Source of the DNA: Paucimonas lemoignei
Lineage (GTDB): Bacteria; Pseudomonadota; Gammaproteobacteria; Burkholderiales; Burkholderiaceae_D
Assembly: GCF_004342585.1 (NCBI RefSeq)
Contig: NZ_SLZQ01000001.1
Coordinates: 124,001 to 188,000, forward strand
DNA: 64,000 bases
Direction of reading: 5' to 3'
The position numbers and the translations under genes are program-made. The notes under the pieces were generated by a model. It saw nothing but the letters and a program-made list of their open reading frames with translations. It made no database searches and was not told the DNA's origin. Shown here in pieces: positions 8,819 to 17,930 of the stretch (within the stretch, counting starts at the first letter, position 1; each line of letters starts with the position of its first letter).

Positions 8819-10762
8819 ATGGCGAATATCCTCAGCATCGGCCAAACCGCATTGACCGCAGCCCAGGTGGGATTAACGACCGCAGGGCACAATATTTCCA
8901 ATGCCAATACCGCCGGCTACAGTCGCCAGGTAGTCGTGCAGACCAATCGCCCGGGCCAGCAAAGCAGTTACGGCTTCACGGGCGCCGGTACCGAAGTATC
9001 GACGGTCAAGCGCATCTATAACGACTATCTCGCCAACCAGGTGCTGACGTCGCAGACATCGCAGAGTTCGCTGAACGCGTATTACACGCAGGTCAAGCAG
9101 ATCAACAACATGTTCGCCGACGGAACGGTCGGCGTGTCGCCGGCGCTGCAGGAATTTTTCCAGGATGTGCAAAATCTCGCCTCTGCGCCGCCCGCCTCCT
9201 CGGGCGCTGCGCGGCAGACCATGTTATCGGCGGCACAAACCCTTGCCGGACAATTCCAGGATGTGAATAGCCGCTTGGCCGAATTGCGCGAGGGCGTCAA
9301 TACCGATATCCGCACCAGCATCACCAGCATCAATTCGATATCGGGGCAGATCGCCAAGCTCAACCAGTCCATCGCGGTGGCGCAAGCCAGCAATGGCGGA
9401 CAGCCGCCGAACGATCTGCTGGACCAGCGCGACAAGCTGGTGTCGGATCTCAGCAAGGAAGTCAAGGTTACCGTCGTCAAGCAGGGGACTGACTACAATA
9501 TTTCTGTCGGCAATGGACAATCGCTGATTGTCGGCGGCCAGTCATTCGAGCTGACGCCGGTGGCATCCGCTACCGACCCCGAGCGGCTGCAGGTCGGATA
9601 TGTATCCAACGGCAAGATCATCTCGCTGGCTGAATCCTCGCTCACCGGCGGCAACCTCGGCGGCCTGCTCGAATTCCGCTCGCAAACGCTGGACCGGGTT
9701 CAGAATGAGCTGGGGCGCATCGCCATGTCGCTGGCAAGCGAGTTCAATGCCCAGCATCACCTTGGACTGGACCTGAACGCCACGGCGGGCGGCGACTTTT
9801 TCAGCACCGGCAAGCCGCAGGTCAACGCCAGCACGCTCAATACCGGTACAGCCGTCGCTACGGCAAGCATTACCAATACCGCTGCGCTGACTGCCAGCGA
9901 TTACCGTTTCGAATACGTCGGGCCGGGCAATTATCGGGTCACGCGTCTGAATGACGGCGCCATCACCTCGTCTCCCACCATCCCCATGTCGGTGGATGGC
10001 GTGAATTTCGAGATCAGCTCGGGAACCCTGGCGGCAGGCGACGTCTTCCTGGTCAAGCCGACCATTAATGGCGCGGCCAGTTTCAACGTGGTGTTGAGCG
10101 ATCCGAACAAGATCGCCGCCGCTTCGCCCGTCCTGACGAATGCTCCGACGGCCAATTTGGGCTCCGGCAAGATCAGCCCCGGGGCGGTTTCCACGGGGTT
10201 TTCGCCTGCCACGGTCACGCCGGCCATCATGCTCGGTTTCAATGACACCACCGGCATGCTCAGCGGTTTTCCGGCGGTGCCGGTGACTGTCACGAGCAAC
10301 GGCACATCCACTACGTACGCGGCCGGTGCGCCGGTGCCGTACACCGAAGGCGCTACGATCAGTTTTGCGAACATCAGTTTTTCGATCACCGGTTCGCCCA
10401 AGACTGGCGACACCTTCACCATCGGCCACAATACCGATGGCAAGGGCGACAACCGTAACGCGGTGCAGCTCGGCGCGCTTCAAACGTCGAAGGTGATGAA
10501 CGGCGGGACCGCCACCCTGCAGGGGGCTTTCGGCCAGATGGTCAACCTGGTGGGTAACAAGACGCATGAAATTGACGTCAACATGGCGGCAGAAACCGCC
10601 TCGCTGGCACAGGCCGTAGCGGCACAGCAAGCGGAATCGGGCGTCAATCTCGACGAGGAAGCCGCCAACCTGTTGCGTTACCAGCAGGCTTACCAGGCCG
10701 CCGGCAAGGTCATGCAGATAGCCAGCAAGCTGTTCGATACCTTGCTCTCACTCGGCCAATAA
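8819..10762 (+). CDS. flgK: Hook-filament junction protein 1, FlgK
   Basis: FlgK (HAP1) is the first junction protein laid on the finished hook. It has 647 residues. The N-terminal D0/D1 motif is TAAQVGLTTAGHNISNANTA (residues 12-31), followed by GYSRQVVVQ. The C-terminal axial motif includes VNLDEEAANLLRYQQAYQAA. The central part (about 330-560) is a variable beta-rich insertion, which makes this protein longer than the roughly 550-residue enteric form. The only ribosome site is the weak AGAAAGACC before ATG 8819. It is followed 11 nt later by flgL. Confidence 0.95.
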   Translation: MANILSIGQTALTAAQVGLTTAGHNISNANTAGYSRQVVVQTNRPGQQSSYGFTGAGTEVSTVKRIYNDYLANQVLTSQTSQSSLNAYYTQVKQINNMFADGTVGVSPALQEFFQDVQNLASAPPASSGAARQTMLSAAQTLAGQFQDVNSRLAELREGVNTDIRTSITSINSISGQIAKLNQSIAVAQASNGGQPPNDLLDQRDKLVSDLSKEVKVTVVKQGTDYNISVGNGQSLIVGGQSFELTPVASATDPERLQVGYVSNGKIISLAESSLTGGNLGGLLEFRSQTLDRVQNELGRIAMSLASEFNAQHHLGLDLNATAGGDFFSTGKPQVNASTLNTGTAVATASITNTAALTASDYRFEYVGPGNYRVTRLNDGAITSSPTIPMSVDGVNFEISSGTLAAGDVFLVKPTINGAASFNVVLSDPNKIAAASPVLTNAPTANLGSGKISPGAVSTGFSPATVTPAIMLGFNDTTGMLSGFPAVPVTVTSNGTSTTYAAGAPVPYTEGATISFANISFSITGSPKTGDTFTIGHNTDGKGDNRNAVQLGALQTSKVMNGGTATLQGAFGQMVNLVGNKTHEIDVNMAAETASLAQAVAAQQAESGVNLDEEAANLLRYQQAYQAAGKVMQIASKLFDTLLSLGQ

Positions 10763-10773
10763 GGACTGTCATC

Positions 10774-11988
10774 ATGCGCATCAGCACCAATACCCTGTAT
10801 GAGTCCGGCACATCGAGACTGAGCGACCTGCAAGCCCGCATGATGCAGACGCAGCAGCAGATTGCCACCGGTCGCCGTATCCAGACCCCGGCCGATGATC
10901 CGGTTGCTTCGGCGCGCGCCTATGAAATCAACCAAGCCAAGGCAGTCAACAGCCAGTACGCCACCAACCGCGCCACCATCAAGGACTCGCTCAACCTGGA
11001 AGAAAACGCGCTGCAGAATGTGACGTCGCTGCTGCAGGATGTGAAAACCATGCTGGTATCGGCAGGTAACGCCAGCTACAGCGACACCGAGCGCAAATTT
11101 CTTGCCACCGAACTCAGGCAGCGTTTCGATGAAATGCTGTCGCTGGCTAACTCCAGCGATGGCGTGGGCGGCTATCTTTTCGCCGGCTTTCGCAGTGATA
11201 CCCAGCCATTCTCCAAGTCCTCCGCAGGCGCCATTTATAACGGCGACCAGGGTGAGCGCATGCTGCAGGTTTCCGCATCGCGCCAGCTTGCCTTCGGCGA
11301 CAATGGCAGCGCCGTGTTTGAACAAATCAGAACCGGCAATGGCACATTCAGCATCAGCGCGGCGTCGGCCAATGCCGGCGGCGGGGTGTTTTCGTCAGGT
11401 ATCGTGACCAATGCGGCCGCGGTGACCGGCAATGAATACAGCATCAATTTTTCGGTAACGGGCGGCGTCACCACCTACACGGTAACCAACGTGACTACCG
11501 GCGCTGCCGTGGTACCCGCGCCGGGTAATCCCTATACCAGCGGCGAAGCAATCGGCTTTGACGGCATCCAGTTTGAAATTAGTGGCGCGCCGGCTGATGG
11601 CGACAATTTTTCCGTCAAGCCAAGCGTCAACCAGAGTCTCTTCACCACCTTGCAAAATCTGATCGGTGCGCTGGAAGCCTCCGGCACAGGCGAAGCTGGG
11701 CAAGCGCGCCTGAATAACCAGCTGACGATCGCGCATGGCAATCTCGACAATGCGCTCAACAGTGTTCTGACGGTTCGAGCCAACATCGGCACCCGTCTGA
11801 AGGAAATAGACTCGATGGACAATTCGGGCAGCGACATGGATCTGCAATACGCAGAAACCCTGTCCAATCTGCAGGATCTGGACTATGCCAAGGCCATCTC
11901 CAGTCTCGTCCAGCAACAGACCACCCTGCAGGCGGCTCAGCAGTCGTTCGTCAAGATGTCAGGTCTTTCGCTGTTCAATTTCATCTGA
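10774..11988 (+). CDS. flgL: Hook-filament junction protein 3, FlgL
   Basis: FlgL (HAP3) joins FlgK to flagellin. It has 404 residues and the flagellin-like N terminus MRISTNTLYESGTSRLSDLQ, with TPADDPVASARAYE (about 34-47), and a flagellin-like C terminus (ETLSNLQDLDYAKAISSLVQ). The extra central beta region (about 195-290) explains the length above the 317 residues of the enteric protein. An AAGGA site precedes the ATG. It is the last gene of the rightward flg cluster and is followed by a rho-independent terminator. Confidence 0.94.
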   Translation: MRISTNTLYESGTSRLSDLQARMMQTQQQIATGRRIQTPADDPVASARAYEINQAKAVNSQYATNRATIKDSLNLEENALQNVTSLLQDVKTMLVSAGNASYSDTERKFLATELRQRFDEMLSLANSSDGVGGYLFAGFRSDTQPFSKSSAGAIYNGDQGERMLQVSASRQLAFGDNGSAVFEQIRTGNGTFSISAASANAGGGVFSSGIVTNAAAVTGNEYSINFSVTGGVTTYTVTNVTTGAAVVPAPGNPYTSGEAIGFDGIQFEISGAPADGDNFSVKPSVNQSLFTTLQNLIGALEASGTGEAGQARLNNQLTIAHGNLDNALNSVLTVRANIGTRLKEIDSMDNSGSDMDLQYAETLSNLQDLDYAKAISSLVQQQTTLQAAQQSFVKMSGLSLFNFI

Positions 11989-12009
11989 TATCGCTCCCGA
12001 GCGTCATGT

Positions 12010-12045
12010 AAAAGCCCATGCAAAGTCATGGGCTTTTGATTTTTC
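12010..12045 (+). terminator. Rho-independent terminator after flgL
   Basis: An 11-bp perfect stem (AAAAGCCCATG / CATGGGCTTTT) with a 6-nt loop is followed by GATTTTT. It ends the flgKL transcript 22 nt after the flgL stop. Confidence 0.85.
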
Positions 12046-12226
12046 GAGTCACGCTTTTGCAACAGGACGGCGGCTTGTCGCACATATACCGCGTCAGCGC
12101 GCGCATTCTGTATAAAAATCCTTCGAATCATGTTAATGTTTCGTTAAGGCAATAACTAAAATTACAAATCCCATCCATCCGCCAAGACCAGTAGCCAATA
12201 CTGGAATTCAAAGAACTACCAAACTC

Positions 12227-13528
12227 ATGACGGAAGAAGTCTCAATCAATGAAGTCAACAAGCATTACCTGGACAAGGTAATGACTCTGTCCGAAGAAAG
12301 AGATGTCGAGGCGACAGAAGACATTTTTGACGCGCGCGGCATGAAGCTTGTGGCGAAGGGTGCACGCATCTCGCGTGACCTGCAGGAGCGACTGATCCTG
12401 CACAAGCTGCAAAAGCCGCTCGAATCCAGTATTGCGGTGGCCAATGGCGTCAACAGCGAGATCGTGGTGAACGCCGCCCGACAGTTGATGGATACTTTGG
12501 CGCCTGTGGGCGTGATGCAAAAGGCGACCGCCAACAAGGGGCCGTCGCCGCTGGATGTCATGAAACAGGCGAAGTTCGGCAATTCCATGAGCCTGATGCT
12601 GACGATCACCGAACGCGGCGGCGAAACCGCGCTGTCGCATAGCGTCATGGTCAGCCTGGTATCGGTTTGCCTGGCGAAGAAGATGGGGCTCGGCGAGAAT
12701 GTCCAGAGCACGGTGGCGCTGTCCGGCCTGCTGCATGATATCGGCGAGCTGTATATCGAGCCCGAATACCTCGACAGCAAGCGGCGGCTGCGTCCGCATG
12801 AATGGCGACATGTCGTCGTGCATCCGCGTATCGGCGAAATGCTGATCAATGAGCTGGAGAACTTTCCGCCGTCAGTCGCGCAAGCCGTATCCGAACACCA
12901 CGAGCGTTTCGACGGCGGCGGCTATCCCCGCCGTCTGAGCGGCAAGAACATCAGCATCGCAGGGCAGATCCTGTCGGTCGCCGAAATGATTTCCGGCGTG
13001 CTGATGCGCCAGGACCGTCCGCTCGAGCGCGCCGAGCTGGCGTTGAAAATCATTCCGGGCGAGCATGCCCATGAACTGGTGTCGGCGGTGTCGAGCGTGC
13101 TGCGCCTGTGCGGCGAGGAGCAGCAGGCCGCGGTCCAGGATAGCACCCAACATCAGATGGTCTATGACAGGGTGCAGATGCTGTCAGGCTGCATTGACGC
13201 GGCCCTGCAACATTGCCAGACGCTGGCGGATACGCCCGCGCTTAAGTCCCGCGCCGGCAAGGATTCCCTGGCCAAGGGCATACAGCAGATTTTTGCCGTC
13301 AAGCGCGCTTTCAACAGCACGGGACTGGAAATCTGCAAGAACGAGAATATCGAGGAATTCCTGGCGCATGACAAGGAAATCCAGTTCGAAGTGGCGGTCG
13401 CCGGCCGGGAAATACAATGGCGGCTGCATGATATCGCCCGCAACCTGGCGCTGCATTGCGCTACCCTGGATGCGGAAGAGGCGCAAATCCTCCAGCCGCT
13501 TATCGACCTGCTTGACGGCGCCGGCTAG
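12227..13528 (+). CDS. HD-GYP domain protein (c-di-GMP phosphodiesterase family, altered motif)
   Basis: The 433-residue protein resembles HD-GYP phosphodiesterases, which hydrolyse cyclic di-GMP. An N-terminal segment (about 1-100) resembles the region preceding many HD-GYP domains. The HD-GYP domain spans about 115-290: first His in ETALSHSVMVS, HDIGE at 170-174, and HHERFDGGGYP at 224-234. The usual motif is HDIGK, so the lysine is replaced by glutamate, which may weaken catalysis. No receiver or membrane segment is visible. No good ribosome site precedes ATG 12227. Its position between flgL and fliR suggests a role in motility control. It ends 2 nt from the convergent fliR stop. Confidence 0.85.
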   Translation: MTEEVSINEVNKHYLDKVMTLSEERDVEATEDIFDARGMKLVAKGARISRDLQERLILHKLQKPLESSIAVANGVNSEIVVNAARQLMDTLAPVGVMQKATANKGPSPLDVMKQAKFGNSMSLMLTITERGGETALSHSVMVSLVSVCLAKKMGLGENVQSTVALSGLLHDIGELYIEPEYLDSKRRLRPHEWRHVVVHPRIGEMLINELENFPPSVAQAVSEHHERFDGGGYPRRLSGKNISIAGQILSVAEMISGVLMRQDRPLERAELALKIIPGEHAHELVSAVSSVLRLCGEEQQAAVQDSTQHQMVYDRVQMLSGCIDAALQHCQTLADTPALKSRAGKDSLAKGIQQIFAVKRAFNSTGLEICKNENIEEFLAHDKEIQFEVAVAGREIQWRLHDIARNLALHCATLDAEEAQILQPLIDLLDGAG

Positions 13529-13530
13529 GG

Positions 13531-14307
13531 TCAGCGCGGGGTCGCGACGGTGGCCGCCATATTGATGCCTTCCTGTAGCAGCCGTTCGATTGGCGTGGCC
13601 AGGTAAGGCAGGGTCAGCGCGATCATGATGAAGCCCACCCCGATGGCGATCGGGAAGCCGATGCCGAAAATGTTCAATTGCGGCGCGGCGCGGGTCAGCA
13701 CCCCTAGCGCGATATTATTGATCAGAAGGGCGGCGACGATCGGCAGCGACAGTTGCACGCCGGCGCTGAAGATGCGCGTGCCCCACGATACCAGCAACTC
13801 CATGCTTGGTCCGATATTCCCCGCGCCGACCGGCATGGTGGCAAAGCTGTCCACCAGCGCGGAAATGAGCATCAGGTGAAAATTGGCGGCCAGGTAGAAC
13901 ATCAGCATGAGCAGGGCCAGGAACTGGCTGATGGCGGAGGAATGTCCTGACGATTGCGGGTCATAGAAAGTGGCGAAGCCCAGGCCCATGGTCATGCCGA
14001 TGAGTTCGCCAGCCATTTCTACCGCGGCAAATACGATGCGCATCGACATGCCCATGGCCAGCCCGATCACTATTTGCTGCGCCAGGATCAGCAGGCCGGC
14101 AAGCGACATGGGGTCCACAGCCGGGACGGTAGGCACCGCCGGCGCCACGATCAGCGCCAGCAGCATGCCGATGCCGGCCTTGCTGCGCGCCGGGATATTC
14201 CTGCTGTTGAATAGGGGCGCCGTCGCCATCAAGCCGAGAATGCGGGAAAGCGGCCACAGCAGGCCGGCGATCCAGGCATTGAGCGCAGCGCTGGAAATGG
14301 AAATCAT
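13531..14307 (-). CDS. fliR: Flagellar export gate protein FliR
   Basis: FliR is an integral membrane part of the FliPQR export gate. It has 258 residues and about six hydrophobic segments, with family motifs LLWPLSRILGLMATAPLF near the N terminus, GMTMGLGFATFYDPQ in the middle and TLPYLATPIERLLQEG near the end. It is the last gene of the leftward fliLMNOPQR cluster, 19 nt after fliQ. It ends tail-to-tail with the HD-GYP gene, and there is no space for a terminator between them. Confidence 0.95.
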   Translation of the reverse strand: MISISSAALNAWIAGLLWPLSRILGLMATAPLFNSRNIPARSKAGIGMLLALIVAPAVPTVPAVDPMSLAGLLILAQQIVIGLAMGMSMRIVFAAVEMAGELIGMTMGLGFATFYDPQSSGHSSAISQFLALLMLMFYLAANFHLMLISALVDSFATMPVGAGNIGPSMELLVSWGTRIFSAGVQLSLPIVAALLINNIALGVLTRAAPQLNIFGIGFPIAIGVGFIMIALTLPYLATPIERLLQEGINMAATVATPR

Positions 14308-14326
14308 GTGATGCGATGCGGCGCCG

Positions 14327-14596
14327 TTATCCGATCATTCCCGGGATGCCGCTGAAAATCTGGCGCATGTAATCGAGCATGACCGACAGCATCCATGGTC
14401 CGGCGACGATCAGGGCGATGAAGATGCCGACCAGCTTGGGAATGAATGACAGGGTGGCTTCGTTGATCTGCGTGGCGGCCTGGAAGATACTGACTGCAAG
14501 GCCGACTATCAGGGCCACCAGCAGCATGGGGGCGGCGATCATCAGGGTGATTTCCATGGCTTGACGGCCCATGGTCATGACGGTTTCGGGAGTCAT
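14327..14596 (-). CDS. fliQ: Flagellar export gate protein FliQ
   Basis: FliQ is the small two-helix membrane subunit of the export gate. It has 89 residues, the exact common length. The N terminus MTPETVMTMGRQAMEITLMI and two hydrophobic helices (about 16-40 and 55-76) with the loop AATQINEATLSFIPK between them are diagnostic. It lies 8 nt after fliP and 19 nt before fliR on the same strand. Confidence 0.96.
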   Translation of the reverse strand: MTPETVMTMGRQAMEITLMIAAPMLLVALIVGLAVSIFQAATQINEATLSFIPKLVGIFIALIVAGPWMLSVMLDYMRQIFSGIPGMIG

Positions 14597-14604
14597 GGCG
14601 GATC

Positions 14605-15387
14605 CTAGTAAAAGCTTTGCGCCAGCGAGCCGATCAGCAGCTGCCAGCCATCAACCAGCACGAACAGCATCAGCTTGAAGGGCAGGGCGACGATTGCCGG
14701 CGACACCATCATCATACCCATTGACATCAGCACGCTGGCCACCACCATGTCGATGATCAGGAAGGGAATGAAGATGGCGAAACTGATCTGGAAGGCCGTC
14801 TTCAGCTCGCTGGTGATGAAGGCCGGCACCAGTACACGCAGCGGCACCTGTTCCGGACCCTGCACGGCAGGGCTGCCGGAAATCTTCAGGTACAGGGCAA
14901 GATCGGACTGGCGGGTCTGCTTCATCATGAATTCCTTGAGCGGCGCGGCGCCCCTGTCCAGCGCCTGCTGCATGGTGATCTTGTTTTCTGAAAGCGGCTG
15001 GTAGGCGTCGGTGTAGACCTTGTCCAGCACCGGCCCCATCACGAACAGCGTCAGAAACAGCGATAGACCGATCAGCACCTGGTTGGGCGGCGCGGACGGC
15101 GTGCCGAGCGCCTGGCGCAGCAGCGACAGGACGATGACGATGCGGGTGAAGCTGGTCATCATCAGCAGCAGCGCCGGCAGTACCGAAAGCGCGGTCAGCA
15201 GGATCAGCGTCTGCAGACTCAGGGTATAGGTTTGTCCGCCGCCGGGAGCCGGGGTGCTGGTCAGGGCGGGCAAGCCGGCTTGCTGCGCAGCCGCCAGCAA
15301 AGGCACGCCAAGCAGCAACAATACGCTCGCGCGGCATGCCAGCGAGCGGAAACGGTTGCAGCGTGCGGAGGAAGTCTTATTGGGCAT
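14605..15387 (-). CDS. fliP: Flagellar export gate protein FliP
   Basis: FliP forms the core of the export gate with FliQ and FliR. The start ATG 15387 gives 260 residues: a cleavable signal-like segment ([15 protein letters not shown], about 19-33), then membrane helices. Family motifs are [35 protein letters not shown] and [20 protein letters not shown]. The frame stays open upstream to 15609, but that part lies inside fliO in another frame and is not coding. fliP overlaps the end of fliO by 11 nt. Confidence 0.95.
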   Translation of the reverse strand: MPNKTSSARCNRFRSLACRASVLLLLGVPLLAAAQQAGLPALTSTPAPGGGQTYTLSLQTLILLTALSVLPALLLMMTSFTRIVIVLSLLRQALGTPSAPPNQVLIGLSLFLTLFVMGPVLDKVYTDAYQPLSENKITMQQALDRGAAPLKEFMMKQTRQSDLALYLKISGSPAVQGPEQVPLRVLVPAFITSELKTAFQISFAIFIPFLIIDMVVASVLMSMGMMMVSPAIVALPFKLMLFVLVDGWQLLIGSLAQSFY

Positions 15388-15850
15388 TGCGTCTATCAAT
15401 CTTTTGCTTGAGCCAGGCGCTGAAGTTGTCAACCTGCTGTGGAGTTGCCTGCTCCGGTGAAGGTGCATTTTCGGGGCGCGGCATGGTCGAGAGCGCATTG
15501 ACCTGTCCGGGAGCGACGCCGACGACAATCCACTGGCCGGCGACTTCGACGACGACGACCCGCTCACGGTTACCGACCGAAACGCCGCCGACGATTTTAA
15601 CCGGCGCATTGCCGGTCAGGCGGGATATGTTGAAGCGCTTGAGCATCCAGGCGATTGCCGCCAGCAGGCCCAGCACGATGACCAGTCCCATCAGGACCTG
15701 GAAGAATCCGCTTGCCGAAGCGGCAGCACTTTGCGGCGCCGCCGTGGCCGCGGTCTGTGCGGCAGCATTTTGCGCGGTGAACAGCAGCGCCGGCAATGCG
15801 GTGCAAACGCCGTGCTGCGCCCAATGGCGGAAGCGGAAAATGCCCATCAT
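15377..15850 (-). CDS. fliO: Flagellar biosynthesis protein FliO
   Basis: FliO helps FliP assemble into the export gate. It has 157 residues: an N-terminal hydrophobic or signal segment (about 12-31), an alanine-rich linker, one clear transmembrane helix ([20 protein letters not shown], 48-67), then the cytoplasmic FliO fold ([20 protein letters not shown]). Low sequence conservation is normal for FliO; the position between fliN and fliP decides the call. Its start overlaps the fliN stop by 4 nt. Confidence 0.9.
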   Translation of the reverse strand: MMGIFRFRHWAQHGVCTALPALLFTAQNAAAQTAATAAPQSAAASASGFFQVLMGLVIVLGLLAAIAWMLKRFNISRLTGNAPVKIVGGVSVGNRERVVVVEVAGQWIVVGVAPGQVNALSTMPRPENAPSPEQATPQQVDNFSAWLKQKIDRRNAQ

Positions 15851-16266
15851 TTATTCAGCTTGCGGATGCGTTCTGACGGGGAAATGATGTCCGTCAGGCG
15901 GATACCGAACTTGTCATTGACCACCACCACCTCGCCTTGGGCGATCAGGCAGCCGTTCACCAGAACGTCCATCGGTTCGCCCGCCAGTCCGTCCAGTTCA
16001 ACCACGGAACCCTGCGCCAGCTGAAGCAGGTTCTTGATGGCGATCTTGGTGCGGCCCAGCTCCACCGTCAGCTGCACCGGGATATCGAGGATGAACTCGA
16101 TATCGTTGTGCGTGGATGTCTTGGAACCTGCGGCGAAATCCTGGAAAACCGGCGCGGCTGCGGCCGGCTGAGGCGCAGCTGTCGCTGCCTCGCTTTGGGT
16201 TTGTTCGGCGATCGCCGCAGCCCAATCGTCTTCGATACTGGCCTGGTTGTCGTTTTCGTCAGCCAT
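15847..16266 (-). CDS. fliN: Flagellar motor switch protein FliN
   Basis: FliN forms the lower C-ring with FliM and binds FliH during export. ATG 16266, preceded by AAGGAGAAGAAA, gives 139 residues (MADENDNQ...). A longer frame from 16296 lacks this ribosome site. The N-terminal third is an alanine/glutamine-rich linker. The SpoA domain covers about 55-135 with DIPVQLTVELGRTKIAIKNL, GSVVELDGLAGEPMDVLVNG and GEVVVVNDKFGIRLTDI. The start overlaps the end of fliM by 8 nt. Confidence 0.95.
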   Translation of the reverse strand: MADENDNQASIEDDWAAAIAEQTQSEAATAAPQPAAAAPVFQDFAAGSKTSTHNDIEFILDIPVQLTVELGRTKIAIKNLLQLAQGSVVELDGLAGEPMDVLVNGCLIAQGEVVVVNDKFGIRLTDIISPSERIRKLNK

Positions 16267-17257
16267 TTTCTTCTCCTTGCGCAAATTCGCCACCATGGGT
16301 CAGCAATTTTTCAACCCGTAGCGCGTACTGACCGTTGAATTTTCCGTAACTGCATTCCATCACCGGCACGCTGTCGACTTCTGCAGCGATGGTCGATGGG
16401 ACTGTGATTGGAATGATGTCACCGGCTTTCATGTTCAAAATATCGCCGAAGGTGACACGGGCGGTTCCCATGTTGGCCACCAGTTCCACTTCGGCGGATT
16501 GGATCTGCTGCGTCATCAGGCGCACCCAGCGCTTATCCATTTCCAGGGTTTCGCCCTGCATGCTGGAGGTCAGCAGATCGCGAATCGGTTCGATCATCGA
16601 ATACGGCGTGCAGAAATGCATTTCGCCGGAGACCGGGCCCAATTCAATCGTGAAAGTGGTGGACACCACCACTTCGTTCGGCGTCGCGATATTGGCGAAC
16701 TGCGTGTTCATCTCGGAACGGATGTACTCGAATTCGACCGGATACACCGGTTCCCATGACTTCGCATAATTCTCGAAAACGATTTCCAGCACGCGCTGGA
16801 TGATGCGCTGCTCGGTCTGGGTGAAGTCGCGACCTTCGACACGGGTATGGAAGCGGCCATCGCCGCCGAACAGGTTATCGACCAGCAGGAACACCAGGTT
16901 CGGATCGAATACGATCAGCGCAGTGCCGCGCAGCGGCTTGATATGAACCAGGTTGAGGTTGGTGGGGACTACCAGGTTGCGGATGAATTCGCTGTACTTC
17001 GATACCCGTACCGGGCCGATCGACACTTCGGCGGTGCGCCGCAGGAAATTGAACAGGCCGATGCGCAGCAGGCGGGCAAAGCGTTCGTTGATGATTTCCA
17101 GCGTCGGCATGCGGCCGCGGACGATGCGCTCCTGCGTCGCCAGGTTATAGGGACGCACTCCTGACACATCTTCAGGCGCCGGGGAGTCGTCCAGGTCGCC
17201 ATTGACGCCGCGTAGAAGGGCGTCAACTTCTTCTTGTGAAAGGAAATTTTCAGACAT
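16259..17257 (-). CDS. fliM: Flagellar motor switch protein FliM
   Basis: FliM binds phospho-CheY and sets rotation direction in the C-ring. It has 332 residues. The CheY-binding peptide LSQEEVDALLRGV is at residues 6-18. The CheC-like middle domain contains NLFGGDGRFHTRVEGRDFTQ, and the C-terminal SpoA domain includes ARVTFGDILNMKAGDIIPI. All parts are intact, so this motor should respond to chemotaxis, although che genes are not in the window. It lies 7 nt after fliL. Confidence 0.96.
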   Translation of the reverse strand: MSENFLSQEEVDALLRGVNGDLDDSPAPEDVSGVRPYNLATQERIVRGRMPTLEIINERFARLLRIGLFNFLRRTAEVSIGPVRVSKYSEFIRNLVVPTNLNLVHIKPLRGTALIVFDPNLVFLLVDNLFGGDGRFHTRVEGRDFTQTEQRIIQRVLEIVFENYAKSWEPVYPVEFEYIRSEMNTQFANIATPNEVVVSTTFTIELGPVSGEMHFCTPYSMIEPIRDLLTSSMQGETLEMDKRWVRLMTQQIQSAEVELVANMGTARVTFGDILNMKAGDIIPITVPSTIAAEVDSVPVMECSYGKFNGQYALRVEKLLTHGGEFAQGEENG

Positions 17258-17264
17258 GGCAGTC

Positions 17265-17789
17265 TTACTGAATCACGAACGAGGTAAAAAACACATTGGA
17301 CATTTCCTGCTCCTCGCCGCCCGGCGAAAACGGCTGCTTGGAGAGGTTAAGTATTTCCTCTGCCAGCTTATTCTTGCCCTCGACGGTGGAAATCTCGGAA
17401 GCTTTCTTGCCCGATAAAAGCAGTAATAACCGGCTGCGGAGCTGCGGCAGGTAAGGCTTCAAATGTTCCAGTTGCTTTTCGTCGCCAACCTGCAGCGAGA
17501 ACGCCACCTGGAGATACTGGTCGCCCATGCCGTCGGGCTGCAGGTTGACGGTGAAAGGTTCCATGGCCAGCAATACGGGCGGCTTTCCCGGATCGACTTT
17601 CTTCTTTTCTGCCTTGTGCGGAGTGGCCGGCTTCTGTCCCAGAAAATACCAGGTGCCACCGCCGGCCGCGGCTGCGCCAAGCACCAGCGCGACCAGGATC
17701 ACCGGGAGCTTGCTTTTGGATTTCGCAGTCTCCGCCCCTTCGGCGCCTTTGGCGGGCGCTTTTGTTCCGGCTTTAGGAGAAGTCGCCAT
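17265..17789 (-). CDS. fliL: Flagellar basal body protein FliL
   Basis: FliL is an inner-membrane protein that surrounds and supports the stators. It has 174 residues: a short lysine/alanine-rich cytoplasmic N terminus, one transmembrane helix (LPVILVALVLGAAAAGGGTW, about 29-48) and a periplasmic domain with MEPFTVNLQPDGMGDQYLQV. The N-terminal stretch KAPAKGAEGAETAKSKSK is low complexity. AAGGA lies 7 nt before ATG 17789. It is the first gene of fliLMNOPQR, and a 14-bp palindrome lies about 20 nt upstream. Confidence 0.94.
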   Translation of the reverse strand: MATSPKAGTKAPAKGAEGAETAKSKSKLPVILVALVLGAAAAGGGTWYFLGQKPATPHKAEKKKVDPGKPPVLLAMEPFTVNLQPDGMGDQYLQVAFSLQVGDEKQLEHLKPYLPQLRSRLLLLLSGKKASEISTVEGKNKLAEEILNLSKQPFSPGGEEQEMSNVFFTSFVIQ

Positions 17790-17809
17790 GTACGTATCCT
17801 TGCGTTCTA

Positions 17810-17823
17810 CTTATTCGAATAAG
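17810..17823. promoter_or_regulatory. Perfect 14-bp palindrome upstream of fliL
   Basis: CTTATTCGAATAAG is a perfect dyad 20 nt upstream of the fliL start codon, in an AT-rich patch of the 141-nt fliK-fliL gap. It could be an operator or part of the fliL promoter region. No known regulator site was recognised, so the role is only suggested. Confidence 0.4.
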
Positions 17824-17930
17824 GTAATTATTGAAAAAAATCCGTTGGCTGCATACCTCGAACAGAGCGGGGAAGCAACCGCATATCGGCGCTATTGTTT
17901 TGCCGCTCCTGTGTCGAAATGGCCGCGCGT

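Noticed and set aside
15388-15609. A 74-residue N-terminal extension of FliP
   Set aside because: It lies inside fliO in another frame, and the extension has the composition of noncoding translation. The start at 15387 gives the normal FliP length.
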